Source of the DNA: an uncultured Bacteroides sp.
GTDB lineage: Bacteria; Bacteroidota; Bacteroidia; Bacteroidales; Bacteroidaceae
Reading direction: 5' to 3'
NCBI GenBank assembly: GCA_949292025.1
Contig: CASEYC010000087.1
Span: 1-59,811, forward strand
DNA length: 59,811 nt
The translations under genes and the position numbers were made by a program. Below the pieces are notes generated by a model. The model was not told the origin of the DNA. It saw only the letters and a program-made list of their open reading frames with translations, and searched no databases. Position 1 is the stretch's first letter. Each line of letters begins with the position of its first letter. This document shows, piece after piece, positions 17,996 through 28,239 of this stretch.

Positions 17996-19369
17996 TCAAC
18001 GTAACGCCTCCACCTCGTCCGGCGTCAGGGGAATCTTCTTGCCCAAGCGACGGGCACCAGTTTCGGTGATGAGATAGTCCTCCTCGTTGCGGATGCCGCC
18101 GAAATGACGGTATTCTTCCACCTTATCATAATTAATGAAGTCGGTGAACTTGCCTTGCCCGCGCCACAGGTCGATGAGTTCGGGGATGAAATAGATGCCC
18201 GGCTCGACGGTGTGGACAAAGCCCGGCTCCAAAGGTATGGCCAGACGCTGGCTCTTGCGGCCGAACTGCGTGCTCTTGGGCTGGCCGTCATAGCCCACCC
18301 AGATTTCGCCCAGGTTCTCCATGTCGTGTACGTCCAAGCCCATCATGTGGCCGAGACCGTGGGGATAGAACAGGGCGTGTGCCCCCTCGCGCACGGCATC
18401 TTCCGTGTTTCCCTTCATCAGGCCAAGTTCCTTCAGGCCGTCCACCATCACGCGGGCGGAAAGGTCGTAGACATCCATGTAGGGGATGCCGGGGCGCAGG
18501 GTCTTGACACTCTCCAGGTGCATGGCATTCTGGATTTCGTAGACGGCACGCTGGCGCGAGGTGAACGTCTTGCTGACGGGGATGGTGGACGACATGTCGC
18601 CACAGTAGCCCGAAGGCAGTTCGGCGCCGGCGTCGATGAGGAACAACTGGCCTTCCTCGATGCGGTTGCCGTGGTAGTGGTTATGCAAGGTCTGCCCGTT
18701 GATGGTGGCAATGGTGGCAAAGGACAGCTCGCAGTTGTGGCTTTCGGCCACGTGGTTCATCTCGGCCACCACCTCATACTCATACATGCCCGGACGGATG
18801 AAGCGCGTGGCGGCAATGTGCATGTCGGCGGTGATGTCGCAGGCACGTTCTATCTCGGCGATTTCCTCGGCGGTCTTGTGGTTGCGCTGCTTCACCACGG
18901 CGCAGATGAAAGGCACGGAACCTTCCTGATGGGCGGGCGGCAAGCCCAGCCAGTCCATCAGCTTCAGCTTGTGCTCGGGGCGGTAGGGCGGCAGGTAGTG
19001 GATGGTGCGGCCCTGCTGGATGGCGTGGTGCAGATAAGCCATCAGCTGGTCGGAAGGACGTGTCTCGGTGATGCCCACGGCGGCGGCCTTCTCGTGCAGG
19101 GTGGGCTGGGTGCCCATCCAGACGATGTAGTCGATGGAGAGTTCGTCGCCGAAGATGATTTCCCGGTCCTCGTCGATGTCAATCACGGCATTCAGCCCGG
19201 CAAAGTTCAGGCCGAAATAATAAAGGAAAGAGGAGTCCTGCCGATAACGGAAGGTGTTGTCCTCGTAGTTCAGTCCTTGTTCGTCATTGCCCAGAAAGAG
19301 CAATACTCCTGAGCCGACGGCTTTCTTCAGCGCGGCGCGGCGCTGCACGTAAGTTTCTTTAGCAAACAT
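17996..19369 (-). CDS. pepP: Xaa-Pro aminopeptidase
   Basis: M24 metallopeptidase removing the N-terminal residue ahead of proline. The 457 aa have the creatinase-like N-terminal domain (about 1-170) and the pita-bread domain with the two-metal ligands in place: DAGAELPSGYCGD (two Asp), HGLGHMMGLDVHD (His), EPGIYF (Glu) and GGIRNEEDYLIT (Glu). The start MFAKETYVQRR at 19369 was preferred to an upstream in-frame ATG at 19435 because the extra 22 residues are atypical and would lie upstream of the likely promoter. It is monocistronic. Confidence 0.92.
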   Translation of the reverse strand: MFAKETYVQRRAALKKAVGSGVLLFLGNDEQGLNYEDNTFRYRQDSSFLYYFGLNFAGLNAVIDIDEDREIIFGDELSIDYIVWMGTQPTLHEKAAAVGITETRPSDQLMAYLHHAIQQGRTIHYLPPYRPEHKLKLMDWLGLPPAHQEGSVPFICAVVKQRNHKTAEEIAEIERACDITADMHIAATRFIRPGMYEYEVVAEMNHVAESHNCELSFATIATINGQTLHNHYHGNRIEEGQLFLIDAGAELPSGYCGDMSSTIPVSKTFTSRQRAVYEIQNAMHLESVKTLRPGIPYMDVYDLSARVMVDGLKELGLMKGNTEDAVREGAHALFYPHGLGHMMGLDVHDMENLGEIWVGYDGQPKSTQFGRKSQRLAIPLEPGFVHTVEPGIYFIPELIDLWRGQGKFTDFINYDKVEEYRHFGGIRNEEDYLITETGARRLGKKIPLTPDEVEALR

Positions 19370-19402
19370 AGTATGATAGCAATATAAATATGTAAGTCTC
19401 CC

Positions 19403-19410
19403 CAAAGATA
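19403..19410 (-). promoter_or_regulatory. -7 element of the pepP promoter
   Basis: Minus-strand TATCTTTG lies 34 bases upstream of the chosen pepP start and supports that start. Confidence 0.6.
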
Positions 19411-19464
19411 TGGATAAAAAACAAGAATCATGCAATAAAACGGCACTATTTGCATATAAGGCTT

Positions 19465-19512
19465 GAAAGAGAGGAGAAAGAGAGGGAAAAGAGAGGAGAA
19501 AGAGAGGGGAAA
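19465..19512 (+). repeat. Homopurine tandem duplication
   Basis: Two copies of a 22-23-base G/A-only unit (19468-19489 and 19490-19512) form an uninterrupted purine tract of 48 bases. They differ by one extra G. No coding role is seen. Confidence 0.8.
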
Positions 19513-19669
19513 CGGACTTGCAGACCGGTGACGGTCAAATCCCCGAATCGTTAGAGCAAGTGTGGTTATCCTGCGTTATTCCCTCATTTATTCCTTAAAT
19601 AAACAAAAAAAAACGACGTCTGCGATTAAAAAAAGTTCGCTTTCGACATGATTAGTTTCCTAAATGAAG

Positions 19670-19677
19670 TACATTTG
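19670..19677 (+). promoter_or_regulatory. -7 element of the susCD promoter
   Basis: TACATTTG fits TAnnTTTG. It lies 29 bases before the ATG at 19707 that begins the out-of-frame signal peptide, which supports 19707 as the ancestral start. Confidence 0.6.
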
Positions 19678-19706
19678 CAGGGTGAATTTCTAAAAAAGTA
19701 CAAACC

Positions 19707-22700
19707 ATGTTAAGGCACTTTATCCCAGTAAGCGCATTTTTGCTCGCGTCCTTCGCCATGGAGGAACGGTGCTGGCAGCGCCAAGCGAGAGCCAGGGTAT
19801 AAGGGCTGTCCAACAGGACGGCACTTGTACCGGAGTAGTGAAAGATGCAACCGGTGAGACCATCATCGGCGCATCAGTGTTAGTAAAAGGCACGACCAAC
19901 GGTGTCATCACGGACATTGACGGCAATTTCCAGTTGCGCAACGTCAAGCCGGGAGACATCATCCAGATTTCCTATGTGGGCTTCACCACGCAGGAAATCA
20001 AGTGGGACGGCCAGCCGCTCAACGTCATCCTCAGGGAAGACACGGAAATCCTGGATGAAGTGGTGGTAGTAGGTTATGCCACGGTGAAGAAGGCCAACCT
20101 GACAGGTGCCGTGTCCGCCGTGGACGAAGAGGTACTGGAGAGCCGCCCCATCGTCAACTTGGGTCAAGGTCTGCAAGGTACCATTCCTAACCTGAACATC
20201 ACCACGAGCGGACAGCCCGGTCAAGGAACGACGTTCAACGTCCGCGGTGAAACTTCCATCAACGGCGGTAGCCCGTTGGTGTTGGTAGACGGCGTGGAAA
20301 TGGACCCCGACCTTATCAACCCGCAGGATGTGGCCAGTGTATCGGTCTTGAAGGATGCCGCTTCCGCCTCCATTTATGGCGCACGTGCCGCCTATGGTGT
20401 GGTGTTGATTACTACCAAAACAGGCGGCAAGAATCAGCCCACCCGTGTGTCACTTGATGCATCCATTTCATGGAACAGCCCCACAACACGCCCCGAGTAC
20501 ATGAACTCGCTACAGTATGTGAATTGGATGAACATGGCCAGCATGAACACCAATAGTGGAAGAGTACTATTTGACCAAAATGATATTGAACACATTACCG
20601 CATATTATAATGACCCGGTCAACAACGAACCTGTGTTCTATGATCCCTCGGATACGGATAGTTATTGGGCCAGCATGATGTCGCAAGGCAAGTATGGTTA
20701 TTGTGGCAACACGGACTGGATGAAGGAAATGTATAAGAAGAACTACCCACTCCAGAAGTACAATGTAAACATCAGTGGTGGTAGCGACAAGACCACTTAC
20801 TATACCTCTGTAGGCTATATGGACCAAGGCTCATTGATGCGCTATGGCAATGAGCAATACCGTAAGTTCAACGTGGTGAACAACATCAACTACGAGGTGA
20901 ACAAATGGTTGAGTTTCTCTATGAAGACCTCGTACATCCGTACGGAACTGAACGGACTTGCCCAAGACAATGCCCACGGCCAAGCTTGGATTGGTAATGA
21001 CACGTCACCCTTGATGCCCGTAAAACACCCGGACGGGCACTGGTCCGGCCAAGGAAACTACACCAACTTCGCCGCCGTGCTGGAAGAGGGAGGTTCGCGC
21101 AAGACTACGAAGAACGACTTCTGGAATACATTGGCTGTGGAAATCAAGCCTTTGGAAGGACTGAGCGTCAAGATGGACTACACGTTCAACTACTATGCAG
21201 AACACCAGAAGAACCATGCCACTTCATTCAATGAATACGGCGAAGGCGGGCGTTTCCTGCAAGTGTTCCAGTACTCTGACCCCAACTATGTGTACGAGTA
21301 CCAGACCAATGACACCTACAATGCCTTCAACCTCGTGGGCAACTATGAGAAGACGTTGGGCAAACATTACTTCAAGGTGATGGTAGGTTACAACCAGGAG
21401 ACCAAACACACGCGCAACTTCTCCGCACAGCGTAACGATTTGATTTACAATGAGCTTCCTTCCATGAGCAACGCCACCGGCGAACGTTATGTGAGCAACG
21501 CAGACGACAGCTGGGCTACGCGAAGCGGATTCGCCCGTATCAACTACACTTTCAATGACCGTTATCTGCTGGAACTGAACGGACGTTATGACCTCTCGTC
21601 CAAGTTCCCAAAGAACGATCGCGCCGTGTTCAACCCCTCGTTCTCCGTGGGTTGGAGACTGAGTGAGGAAGAGTGGTTCAAGGAACCCACCAACAACTTC
21701 TTCGACGATTTGAAGATCAGAGCCTCCTATGGTAGTCAGGCCAACCAAGCATTGGATAACGGTTGGTACGCCTACTTGTCCACCTATGGCAGTGGCAACA
21801 CAGGTTACCTCTTCGGTGGCCAGCAAGTACGCTACATCCTGCCGGGCGGGTTGGTAAGCAACACCGTGACGTGGGAAAAGGTGACGCAGTGGGACCTCGG
21901 TCTGGACTTCACCATCCTGCGCAATCGCTTGACGGGTACCTTCGACTACTACCAACGTAAGACTACCGGCATGTTGGGCCCGGGTCGCCTGCTCCCCAGC
22001 ATCCTGGGTGCCAACGAGCCGCAGGAAAACGCCGCCGACATGAAGACTTATGGTTGGGAACTGGCCCTAACGTGGAACGACAAGCTGGAGAACGGCCTGC
22101 ACTACTCCGTGGGCTTCAACATCTCGGACACACAGGCAGAGATAACCAAGTATGACAACCCCACCAAGTCGTTGGCCAGCAGTTATTATGTAGGAAAGAA
22201 GATTGGTGAAATCTGGGGCTATGAATCCACCTTGTTCCAGTCGGAAGAGGAAATTGCCAATTCGCCCGACCAGTCGCAAGTGGACGGCGGTTTGAGTAAG
22301 ATTCCGGGTGATATCAAGTTTATCGATATCAATGGGGACGGAGTCGTAGACCAAGGCAAGAATACCGTGGACGACCCGGGTGACAAGCGCATCATCGGCA
22401 ATGACAGAGCTCGTTACCGTTACGGCTTCAACATCACGGCAGACTGGAAAGGCTTCGACCTCGGTATCTTCTTCCAAGGCGTGGGCAAACGTGACATGGT
22501 GTTGCCGGACAACTTCAAGTACCAATATTCCAGCGAATGGCAGGTGCCGCAAGGCTATGCCAACGACTATTGGACGGAAGACAACCGCGATGCCTTGTTC
22601 CCCGTGCCGCGTTTCAATGGCGGCACGCCCCTGCGCAACGTGAATTCCACACGCTACCTAGTGGATGCCTCCTATCTGCGTCTGAAATCCTTGACCTTCG

Positions 22701-22882
22701 GCTATACCCTTCCGGAGACATGGACACAGAAAGCTTACATCCAAAAGGCACGTATCTACTTCTCTGCTGAAAACCTGTTCACCATCAAGCACACGCCGGA
22801 AGGCTTCGACCCGGAACTGGACGACCCGTACAAGTATCCGTTGCAACGCGCCTTGTCGATTGGTGTAAGCCTAACATTCTAA
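19707..22882 (+). pseudogene. SusC-family TonB-dependent transporter, frameshifted in the signal peptide
   Basis: Outer-membrane, TonB-driven uptake channel working with the SusD lipoprotein downstream. An ATG at 19707 opens a good signal peptide (MLRHFIPVSAFLLASFAM) that runs into a stop at 19802. The mature protein lies in another frame, open from about 19694 with its first usable start a GTG at 19769. Restoring one base near 19760, for example ATGGGAGGA instead of ATGGAGGA, joins them as ASFAMGGTVLAAPSESQG with a normal cleavage site. The 1037-aa remainder is intact: CarboxypepD_reg-like domain (about 15-85), plug domain, and a 22-strand-type barrel ending in SIGVSLTF. Either the gene is disabled for export or the base was lost in sequencing. 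Confidence 0.82.
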
Positions 22883-22904
22883 TAACCCATAAAAACTGAA
22901 CAAC

Positions 22905-24587
22905 ATGAAACTGAAATACTTATTATACAGTTCGATCATTGGAGCGGCCACGTTGACAAGCTGCAACGATGCCTTCCTGGAAAGGGCGCCCCAATCCATC
23001 AACGACCAGACGTTCTGGTCCACGCCCAGTGACTTGGAGACGTATGCCAACTATTTTTACAGCTTGCTGCCGGGCGGCGTATCCAACTATGACGATACGT
23101 GGAGCGACAACCAAGTGCCCAGAAGCCCGGAATCCTACATCTGGCAGCAATACAGCATACCTACCGAGGATGACAACTGGAACAAGAGTGCGTGGCAGAC
23201 TATCCGCCGCCTCAACTATTTCATGACCCACTACGGGACGGTGACGGGCGACGAAAGCGAAATCAACCGCTACGTGGGCGAGATTCGCTTCTTCCGTGCC
23301 CAGCAATACTTCAACAAGCTGACAACCTACGGGGATGTGCCTTGGCTGGAAACAGACATGAACACGGACAGCCCGGAACTGTATGGACCGCGCACGCCAC
23401 GCAATGAAGTCATCCAGCACATCATCGATGACCTGGACTTCGCCATCCAGTGGTTGCCGGAAGGACGTGTGTCCTCCAGTGACAACCGCTTGACCGCCGA
23501 TGTGGCCCGGCATTACAAGGCCCGTGTCTGCCTGTACGAAGGCACGTACTACAAGTACCACACGGAACTGGGCTATGAATGGCAGAGCCTCTTGCAGGAA
23601 GCCGTGGAAGCCAGTGAAGCCCTGATCAATTCCGGCCGCTATGACATCTACAACACAGGCGACCCCGAGCATGACTATTACAACATGTTCATCCTGGAAG
23701 ACAAGAGCAACCTGGAGGAGTCCATCCTCTACATTGACTATGCCGACCCGCTGCGCCGCCACAACTGGGGACACGGTGCCTGGGAAGCCAATACCGGATT
23801 CTCCAAGGACTTCATCGACAGCTACCTCTATGCAGACGGACTGCCGAAGGCCCTGACAAGCTATCCGACCGGTGATGCCACCATTGCCGAGGAGTTCGCC
23901 AACCGCGACCCGCGCCTTCGCCAAATGGTGCTCAACAACGAGTTCTTTGCAGACAACGCAGCTTTCAAAGGGCATGAAATCGATGGTGATAACAATTACG
24001 TCACCACTTTCTGCACCACAGGTTACCAAACCGTCAAGGGCTACGACCCGGCCACGGGACATCTGGGATACACCTTGGAAACGGCCGACGGCATCGCCTA
24101 CCGCTACGCGGAGACGCTGCTCATCTACGCCGAAGCCAAAGCCGAACTGGGCAGCATCAGCCAAGCCGAACTGGACAAGAGCATCAATTTGTTGCGTGCC
24201 CGTGTCGGCATGCCGAAGCTGACGGAGACCGTAAGCTTCACCGACCCCAACTGGCCGGACTATGGCTACAACCTCTCTCCGATATTGCAGGAAATTCGCC
24301 GCGAACGCCGCATTGAGCTAGCCGGCGAGGGCTTCCGCTGGAATGACATTTGCCGCTGGAAGGCAGGTAAGTTGCTGGAGAACCCGATGACTTATGTGGG
24401 CAAAAAAGTGACAACGGGCAACCACACAGATGCCGGATATGCCATTGTCTACGCAGACTACACCAATCCGGACTTGTCCATCGGCACCAACAGCCGTAAG
24501 TGGGACGACAAGATGTACCTCCTGCCCATTCCGACCAACGAATTGCAGTTGAACCCGGAGCTGTTGCCGCAGAACCCGGGCTGGTAA
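22905..24587 (+). CDS. SusD/RagB-family outer-membrane lipoprotein
   Basis: Surface lipoprotein of 560 aa that captures the ligand and acts as the lid of the SusC channel. It has signal peptide and lipobox LTSC (Cys20), TPR-like helices, and the conserved C-terminal RRERRIELAGEGFRWNDICRWKAG block of the RagB/SusD family. It starts 22 bases after susC, so the pair is one unit. No glycoside hydrolase or regulator flanks it, so the ligand cannot be inferred. Confidence 0.95.
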   Translation: MKLKYLLYSSIIGAATLTSCNDAFLERAPQSINDQTFWSTPSDLETYANYFYSLLPGGVSNYDDTWSDNQVPRSPESYIWQQYSIPTEDDNWNKSAWQTIRRLNYFMTHYGTVTGDESEINRYVGEIRFFRAQQYFNKLTTYGDVPWLETDMNTDSPELYGPRTPRNEVIQHIIDDLDFAIQWLPEGRVSSSDNRLTADVARHYKARVCLYEGTYYKYHTELGYEWQSLLQEAVEASEALINSGRYDIYNTGDPEHDYYNMFILEDKSNLEESILYIDYADPLRRHNWGHGAWEANTGFSKDFIDSYLYADGLPKALTSYPTGDATIAEEFANRDPRLRQMVLNNEFFADNAAFKGHEIDGDNNYVTTFCTTGYQTVKGYDPATGHLGYTLETADGIAYRYAETLLIYAEAKAELGSISQAELDKSINLLRARVGMPKLTETVSFTDPNWPDYGYNLSPILQEIRRERRIELAGEGFRWNDICRWKAGKLLENPMTYVGKKVTTGNHTDAGYAIVYADYTNPDLSIGTNSRKWDDKMYLLPIPTNELQLNPELLPQNPGW

Positions 24588-24651
24588 CCAACAATCTCAA
24601 GACTATAAAATTCCTTATTATACTTTTGGCATAAGTAATTTAGGACAGTTG

Positions 24652-24683
24652 AAAAGGCGTGACCGTGAGGCCGCGCCTTTTTT
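24652..24683 (+). terminator. susCD terminator
   Basis: AAGGCGTG and the later CGCCTTTTTTT form a stem around GACCGTGAGGCCG, followed by seven T. It ends the susCD transcript before the rpoN promoter. Confidence 0.7.
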
Positions 24684-24783
24684 TAATCCTCCAAAAGATT
24701 CCAAACAAGCCTCGAAAAGCCCCAAAAATCGCCCTCCCCGCGAAATATCGGCCCGCAATGTTTCGCTTTCGCAAACTATTCAC

Positions 24784-24791
24784 TACATTTG
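24784..24791 (+). promoter_or_regulatory. -7 element of the rpoN promoter
   Basis: TACATTTG lies 29 bases before the rpoN ATG. A TTTC about 19-20 bases upstream may stand in for the -33 TTTG. Confidence 0.5.
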
Positions 24792-24820
24792 TGCCCGTAA
24801 CAAAATTCGGAGATTCACCA

Positions 24821-26311
24821 ATGGCACAAACTTCCCGACAAGTACAGACGCAGGCACAGCAACAGGTGCAGACTCTCTCGCCCCAGCAGATACAGGTGGT
24901 CCGCCTGCTGGAGTTGCCCGCCGTGGAGCTGGAAGACCGCGTACGCGCCGAGTTGCTGGAAAATCCCGCCCTCGAAGAAGGCAGGGAGGAATCGTCCGCC
25001 GACGATTATGCCGACACGCCCGACACGGACAAGGAAAGCCCGGAAGACGGCGGCGACACCGACTACGACTCGCTGAGCGACTACCTGACGGAAGACGACA
25101 TACCCGACTACAAACTGCAGGAGAACAACCGCAGCCGCGACGACCGTGCCGAGGAAATCCCTTTCTCCGACGCTACCTCTTTCTATGAGACCCTGAAGGA
25201 ACAGTTGGGCGAACAGCCCCTGTCGCCCCACCAACGCGAACTGGCCGAATATCTCATCGGCTCGCTGGACGACGACGGCCTCCTGCGCAAATCCTTGGAC
25301 AGCATCAGCGACGAACTGGCCATCTATGCCGGCATCGAGGCCACTCCCCAGGAATTGGAAGAGGTGCTGAAGGTCATACAAGACTTCGACCCGCCCGGCC
25401 TGGGCGCACGCAGCCTGCAAGAGTGCCTCCTCATCCAGATACGCCGCAAGCAGGAGCAACGCGCCAAGCCCGACCCGCTGCTGAAGGTGGAGGAGGACAT
25501 CGTGGCCGAGTGCTACGACGAGTTCACCCGCAAGCACTGGGACAAGATACAACAGAAACTGGACATCGACAAGGACACGGCCGACCGCGCCATCCGCGAG
25601 ATCTGCCGCCTCAATCCCCGCCCCGGCGCCTCGCTGGGCGAAGCCATAGGCAAGAACATGCAGCAGATTGTGCCTGACTTCATCGTCGAGACAGCGGACG
25701 ACGGCACCATCACCCTGAGCCTCAACAACCGCAACGTGCCCGAACTGCGCATCAGCCGCGACTTCAGCACCTTGCTGGAAGAGCATACCAAGAATAAAGC
25801 CAACCAAAGCAAGGAATCGCGCGAAGCCTTGATGTTCCTCAAGCAGAAGATGGACGCCGCACAGGGCTTCATTGATGCCGTGAAGCAACGGCAAAATACG
25901 CTGATGAAGACCATGCAAGCCATCATTGATCTGCAACGCCCCTTCTTTCAGGAAGGTGACGAATCCCTGTTGCGCCCCATGATATTGAAGGACGTAGCCG
26001 AACGCGCCGGGCTGGACATATCCACCGTGTCGCGCGTCAGCAACAGCAAGTACGTGCAGACCAACTTCGGCATCTATCCACTGAAATTCTTCTTCAGCGA
26101 CGGCTACGTCACCGAGGACGGCGAGGAAATGTCCGTGCGCGAAATCCGCAAGATACTGAAGGAGTGCATCGACAACGAGGACAAGGCCAAGCCTTACACC
26201 GATGACGAATTGTGCGAACTGCTGAAGCAGAAAGGCTATCCCATTGCCCGCCGCACCGTGGCCAAGTACCGCCAGCAAATGAACATCCCCGTGGCCCGCC
26301 TGCGGAGATAA
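24821..26311 (+). CDS. rpoN: RNA polymerase sigma-54 factor
   Basis: Alternative sigma factor that recognises -24/-12 promoters and needs an ATPase activator. The 496 aa show the glutamine-rich activator-interacting region at the N-terminus ([22 protein letters not shown]), an acidic linker (about 50-110), the core-binding domain, a HTH, and the RpoN box ARRTVAKYR near the C-terminus. The start at 24821 gives the expected MAQTSRQ N-terminus; a further-upstream in-frame start at 24659 would translate the terminator and promoter. It heads an operon with the PAP2-like gene and gcvH. Classic sigma-54 regulation of nitrogen genes makes its 20-kb distance from the nitrogen island of interest, though no link is shown. 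Confidence 0.96.
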   Translation: MAQTSRQVQTQAQQQVQTLSPQQIQVVRLLELPAVELEDRVRAELLENPALEEGREESSADDYADTPDTDKESPEDGGDTDYDSLSDYLTEDDIPDYKLQENNRSRDDRAEEIPFSDATSFYETLKEQLGEQPLSPHQRELAEYLIGSLDDDGLLRKSLDSISDELAIYAGIEATPQELEEVLKVIQDFDPPGLGARSLQECLLIQIRRKQEQRAKPDPLLKVEEDIVAECYDEFTRKHWDKIQQKLDIDKDTADRAIREICRLNPRPGASLGEAIGKNMQQIVPDFIVETADDGTITLSLNNRNVPELRISRDFSTLLEEHTKNKANQSKESREALMFLKQKMDAAQGFIDAVKQRQNTLMKTMQAIIDLQRPFFQEGDESLLRPMILKDVAERAGLDISTVSRVSNSKYVQTNFGIYPLKFFFSDGYVTEDGEEMSVREIRKILKECIDNEDKAKPYTDDELCELLKQKGYPIARRTVAKYRQQMNIPVARLRR

Positions 26312-26334
26312 CCCCGAAAGAATACAGATTAACT

Positions 26335-27003
26335 ATGGATACAACGGAAGAAAAAGGACTGATGCAAGTGTCGCGGGTGGTATCGGCGGTGTTCACGCCG
26401 TTCTCCATCCCGTTCGTGGCCTACCTGGTGCTGTTTTTCCTCACCTACCTGCGCATGATGCCGCTGACCTACAAGGTCATCGTGCTGGCCGTGGTCTATT
26501 GCTTCACCATCTTCCTGCCCACGCTGACCATCTTCCTCTTCCGCAAGCTGAACGGCTTCAACCGCCGCGACCTGCTGGAGCGGAAACGGCGCTATGTGCC
26601 CTTCCTGCTGACCATCACGTCCTACGCCTTCGGGCTGGCGATGATGTACCGGATGCGCCTGCCGTGGTACATGATCAACATCCTGTGGGCGGCACTGGTC
26701 ATCATGGTCATCTGCGTGGTGCTCAACCTGAAGTGGAAGCTCAGCGAGCACATGGCCGGCGCAGGGGCGGTGATAGGCGGCGTGGTGGTGTTCAGTTCGC
26801 TGTTCAACTACAACCCCGTGTGGTGGCTGTGCTTCTTCATCCTCATTTCCGGCCTGCTGGGCAGTGCACGCATCATCCTGCGCCACCACACGCCGGGCGA
26901 GGTGCTGAGCGGATTCACGGTGGGGCTGGTCTGCTCGGTGCTCGTGCTGGACCCCTTCTACAGCGTCATGATACGAATGTTTATCAATTCCATAACCCAT
27001 TAA
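26335..27003 (+). CDS. PAP2-like integral membrane protein
   Basis: A 222-aa protein with about six membrane helices. The C-terminal stretch [21 protein letters not shown] resembles motif 3 of PAP2 phosphatases (SRxxxxxHxxxD) but the final Asp is replaced by Glu or missing, and motifs 1 and 2 are not evident. It is better called PAP2-like than an active phosphatase. The ATG at 26335 follows the rpoN stop by 23 bases; an upstream in-frame start inside rpoN is unlikely. It probably acts in the inner membrane on lipid phosphates, but this is inference. Confidence 0.65.
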   Translation: MDTTEEKGLMQVSRVVSAVFTPFSIPFVAYLVLFFLTYLRMMPLTYKVIVLAVVYCFTIFLPTLTIFLFRKLNGFNRRDLLERKRRYVPFLLTITSYAFGLAMMYRMRLPWYMINILWAALVIMVICVVLNLKWKLSEHMAGAGAVIGGVVVFSSLFNYNPVWWLCFFILISGLLGSARIILRHHTPGEVLSGFTVGLVCSVLVLDPFYSVMIRMFINSITH

Positions 27004-27014
27004 AAACAACCATT

Positions 27015-27395
27015 ATGAATTACCCTACTAACGTAAAGTACACCAAGGAACATGAGTGGATCCGCCTGGAAGGCGACGTTGCCTATGTGGGCATCACCGA
27101 CTATGCACAGCAGCAGCTGGGCGACATTGTCTTCGTGGACATCCAGACGGAAGGCGAAACACTGGAAGCCGACGAGGCTTTCGGCACCATCGAAGTAGTA
27201 AAGACCATCTCCGACCTCTTCATGCCCGTAGGCGGCGAGGTGCTGGAGCAGAATGCCGCCCTGGCCGACCAGCCCGAGCTGGTGAACCAAGACCCCTACG
27301 GCGAAGGCTGGCTCATCAAGGTGAAGCCCGCCGCAGACGCCGACTTCGACAACCTGCTGGACGCCGAAGCGTACAAGGCACTTATCAATGAGTGA
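27015..27395 (+). CDS. gcvH: Glycine cleavage system H protein
   Basis: Lipoyl carrier shuttling the methylamine group between GcvP, GcvT and Lpd. The 126 aa include the typical [13 protein letters not shown] start, the [16 protein letters not shown] segment, and the lipoylated Lys in [16 protein letters not shown]. The start at 27015 lies 11 bases after the previous stop, so it is the third gene of the rpoN unit. The other glycine cleavage genes are not in this window. Confidence 0.96.
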   Translation: MNYPTNVKYTKEHEWIRLEGDVAYVGITDYAQQQLGDIVFVDIQTEGETLEADEAFGTIEVVKTISDLFMPVGGEVLEQNAALADQPELVNQDPYGEGWLIKVKPAADADFDNLLDAEAYKALINE

Positions 27396-27412
27396 CAAAT
27401 AGGAATTTAGTT

Positions 27413-27520
27413 TAGGCGCGGATTACACGGATGGACGCGGATTTATTATTTGTATAACCAATGGAATCCAGCGTTTACAACGCAAAGATTATCCGTGAAA
27501 TCCGCGTAATCCGCGCCAAA
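27413..27520. repeat. GCGCGGATT inverted-repeat element between gcvH and purE
   Basis: A 108-bp element bounded by TTAGGCGCGGATTACACGGAT and, near the other end, ATCCGTGAAATCCGCG followed by TAATCCGCGCCAAAA. Its outer arms are inverted copies and the centre is AT-rich. It looks like a small non-autonomous element with no coding capacity. Confidence 0.75.
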
Positions 27521-27555
27521 ACACACCGATAAATCATCATTTAACCCCGTACAAT

Positions 27556-28065
27556 ATGACCCCCATAGTTAGCATCATCATGGGCAGCACCTCCGACCTG
27601 CCAGTCATGGAGAAAGCCGCCCAACTGCTGAACGACATGCACGTGCCCTTCGAGATGAACGCCCTCTCGGCCCACCGCACGCCCGAAGCAGTCGAACAGT
27701 TTGCCAAGAACGCCGCCGCACGCGGCATCAAAGTCATCATCGCCGCTGCCGGCATGGCTGCCGCCCTGCCCGGCGTGATTGCCGCCAACACCACATTGCC
27801 CGTCATCGGCGTGCCTGTCAAAGGCAGCGTGTTGGACGGCGTGGACGCCCTCTACTCCATCATCCAGATGCCTCCCGGCATCCCCGTGGCCACCGTCGCC
27901 ATCAACGGCGCGATGAACGCCGCCATCCTGGCCGTGCAAATCCTGGCCTTGAGCGACGCACAACTGGCCGAATCCTTCGCCGCCTACAAAGAAGGACTGA
28001 AGAAGAAAATCACCAAGGCCAACGAGGAGCTGAAAGAAGTGAAATACGAGTACAAGACGAACTGA
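27556..28065 (+). CDS. purE: N5-carboxyaminoimidazole ribonucleotide mutase
   Basis: Moves the carboxylate of N5-CAIR to carbon 4 in purine synthesis. The 169-aa protein has the class I signature GSTSDLPVMEKAA, the catalytic His in LSAHRTPE, AAAGMAAALPGVIAA and the PVKGSVLDGVDAL loop. It sits between gcvH and ispG, each separated by an inverted-repeat element, so co-transcription is uncertain. Confidence 0.96.
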   Translation: MTPIVSIIMGSTSDLPVMEKAAQLLNDMHVPFEMNALSAHRTPEAVEQFAKNAAARGIKVIIAAAGMAAALPGVIAANTTLPVIGVPVKGSVLDGVDALYSIIQMPPGIPVATVAINGAMNAAILAVQILALSDAQLAESFAAYKEGLKKKITKANEELKEVKYEYKTN

Positions 28066-28087
28066 ACTTAAAAAAATGACAGGCGAG

Positions 28088-28194
28088 CGACAAGCGACAG
28101 TAACGACAGTTTTTTCTGCACACATACGTCTATTACATCTATCACATATAAATAAAATAGATATCAAATAAACTGTCGTTACTGTCGCTTGTCG
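28088..28194. repeat. Long perfect inverted repeat between purE and ispG
   Basis: A 24-base arm (28088-28111, beginning CGACAAGCGACAG) is the exact reverse complement of 28171-28194, with a 59-base AT-rich centre. It could form a very stable hairpin or be a miniature inverted-repeat element. No ORF lies inside. Confidence 0.85.
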
Positions 28195-28239
28195 CCATCT
28201 CCTTGCTAAATGACCATTTATCATCAACCATTACCATCA

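Larger units (their letters stand above)
19370..19706. other. Divergent intergenic region pepP / susC
   Basis: This 337-base gap has no gene. It contains the pepP -7 element (19410-19403, minus), a 48-base homopurine tract (19465-19512), a small palindrome GACCGGTGACGGTC near 19520, and the susC -7 element (19670-19677). Confidence 0.55.
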
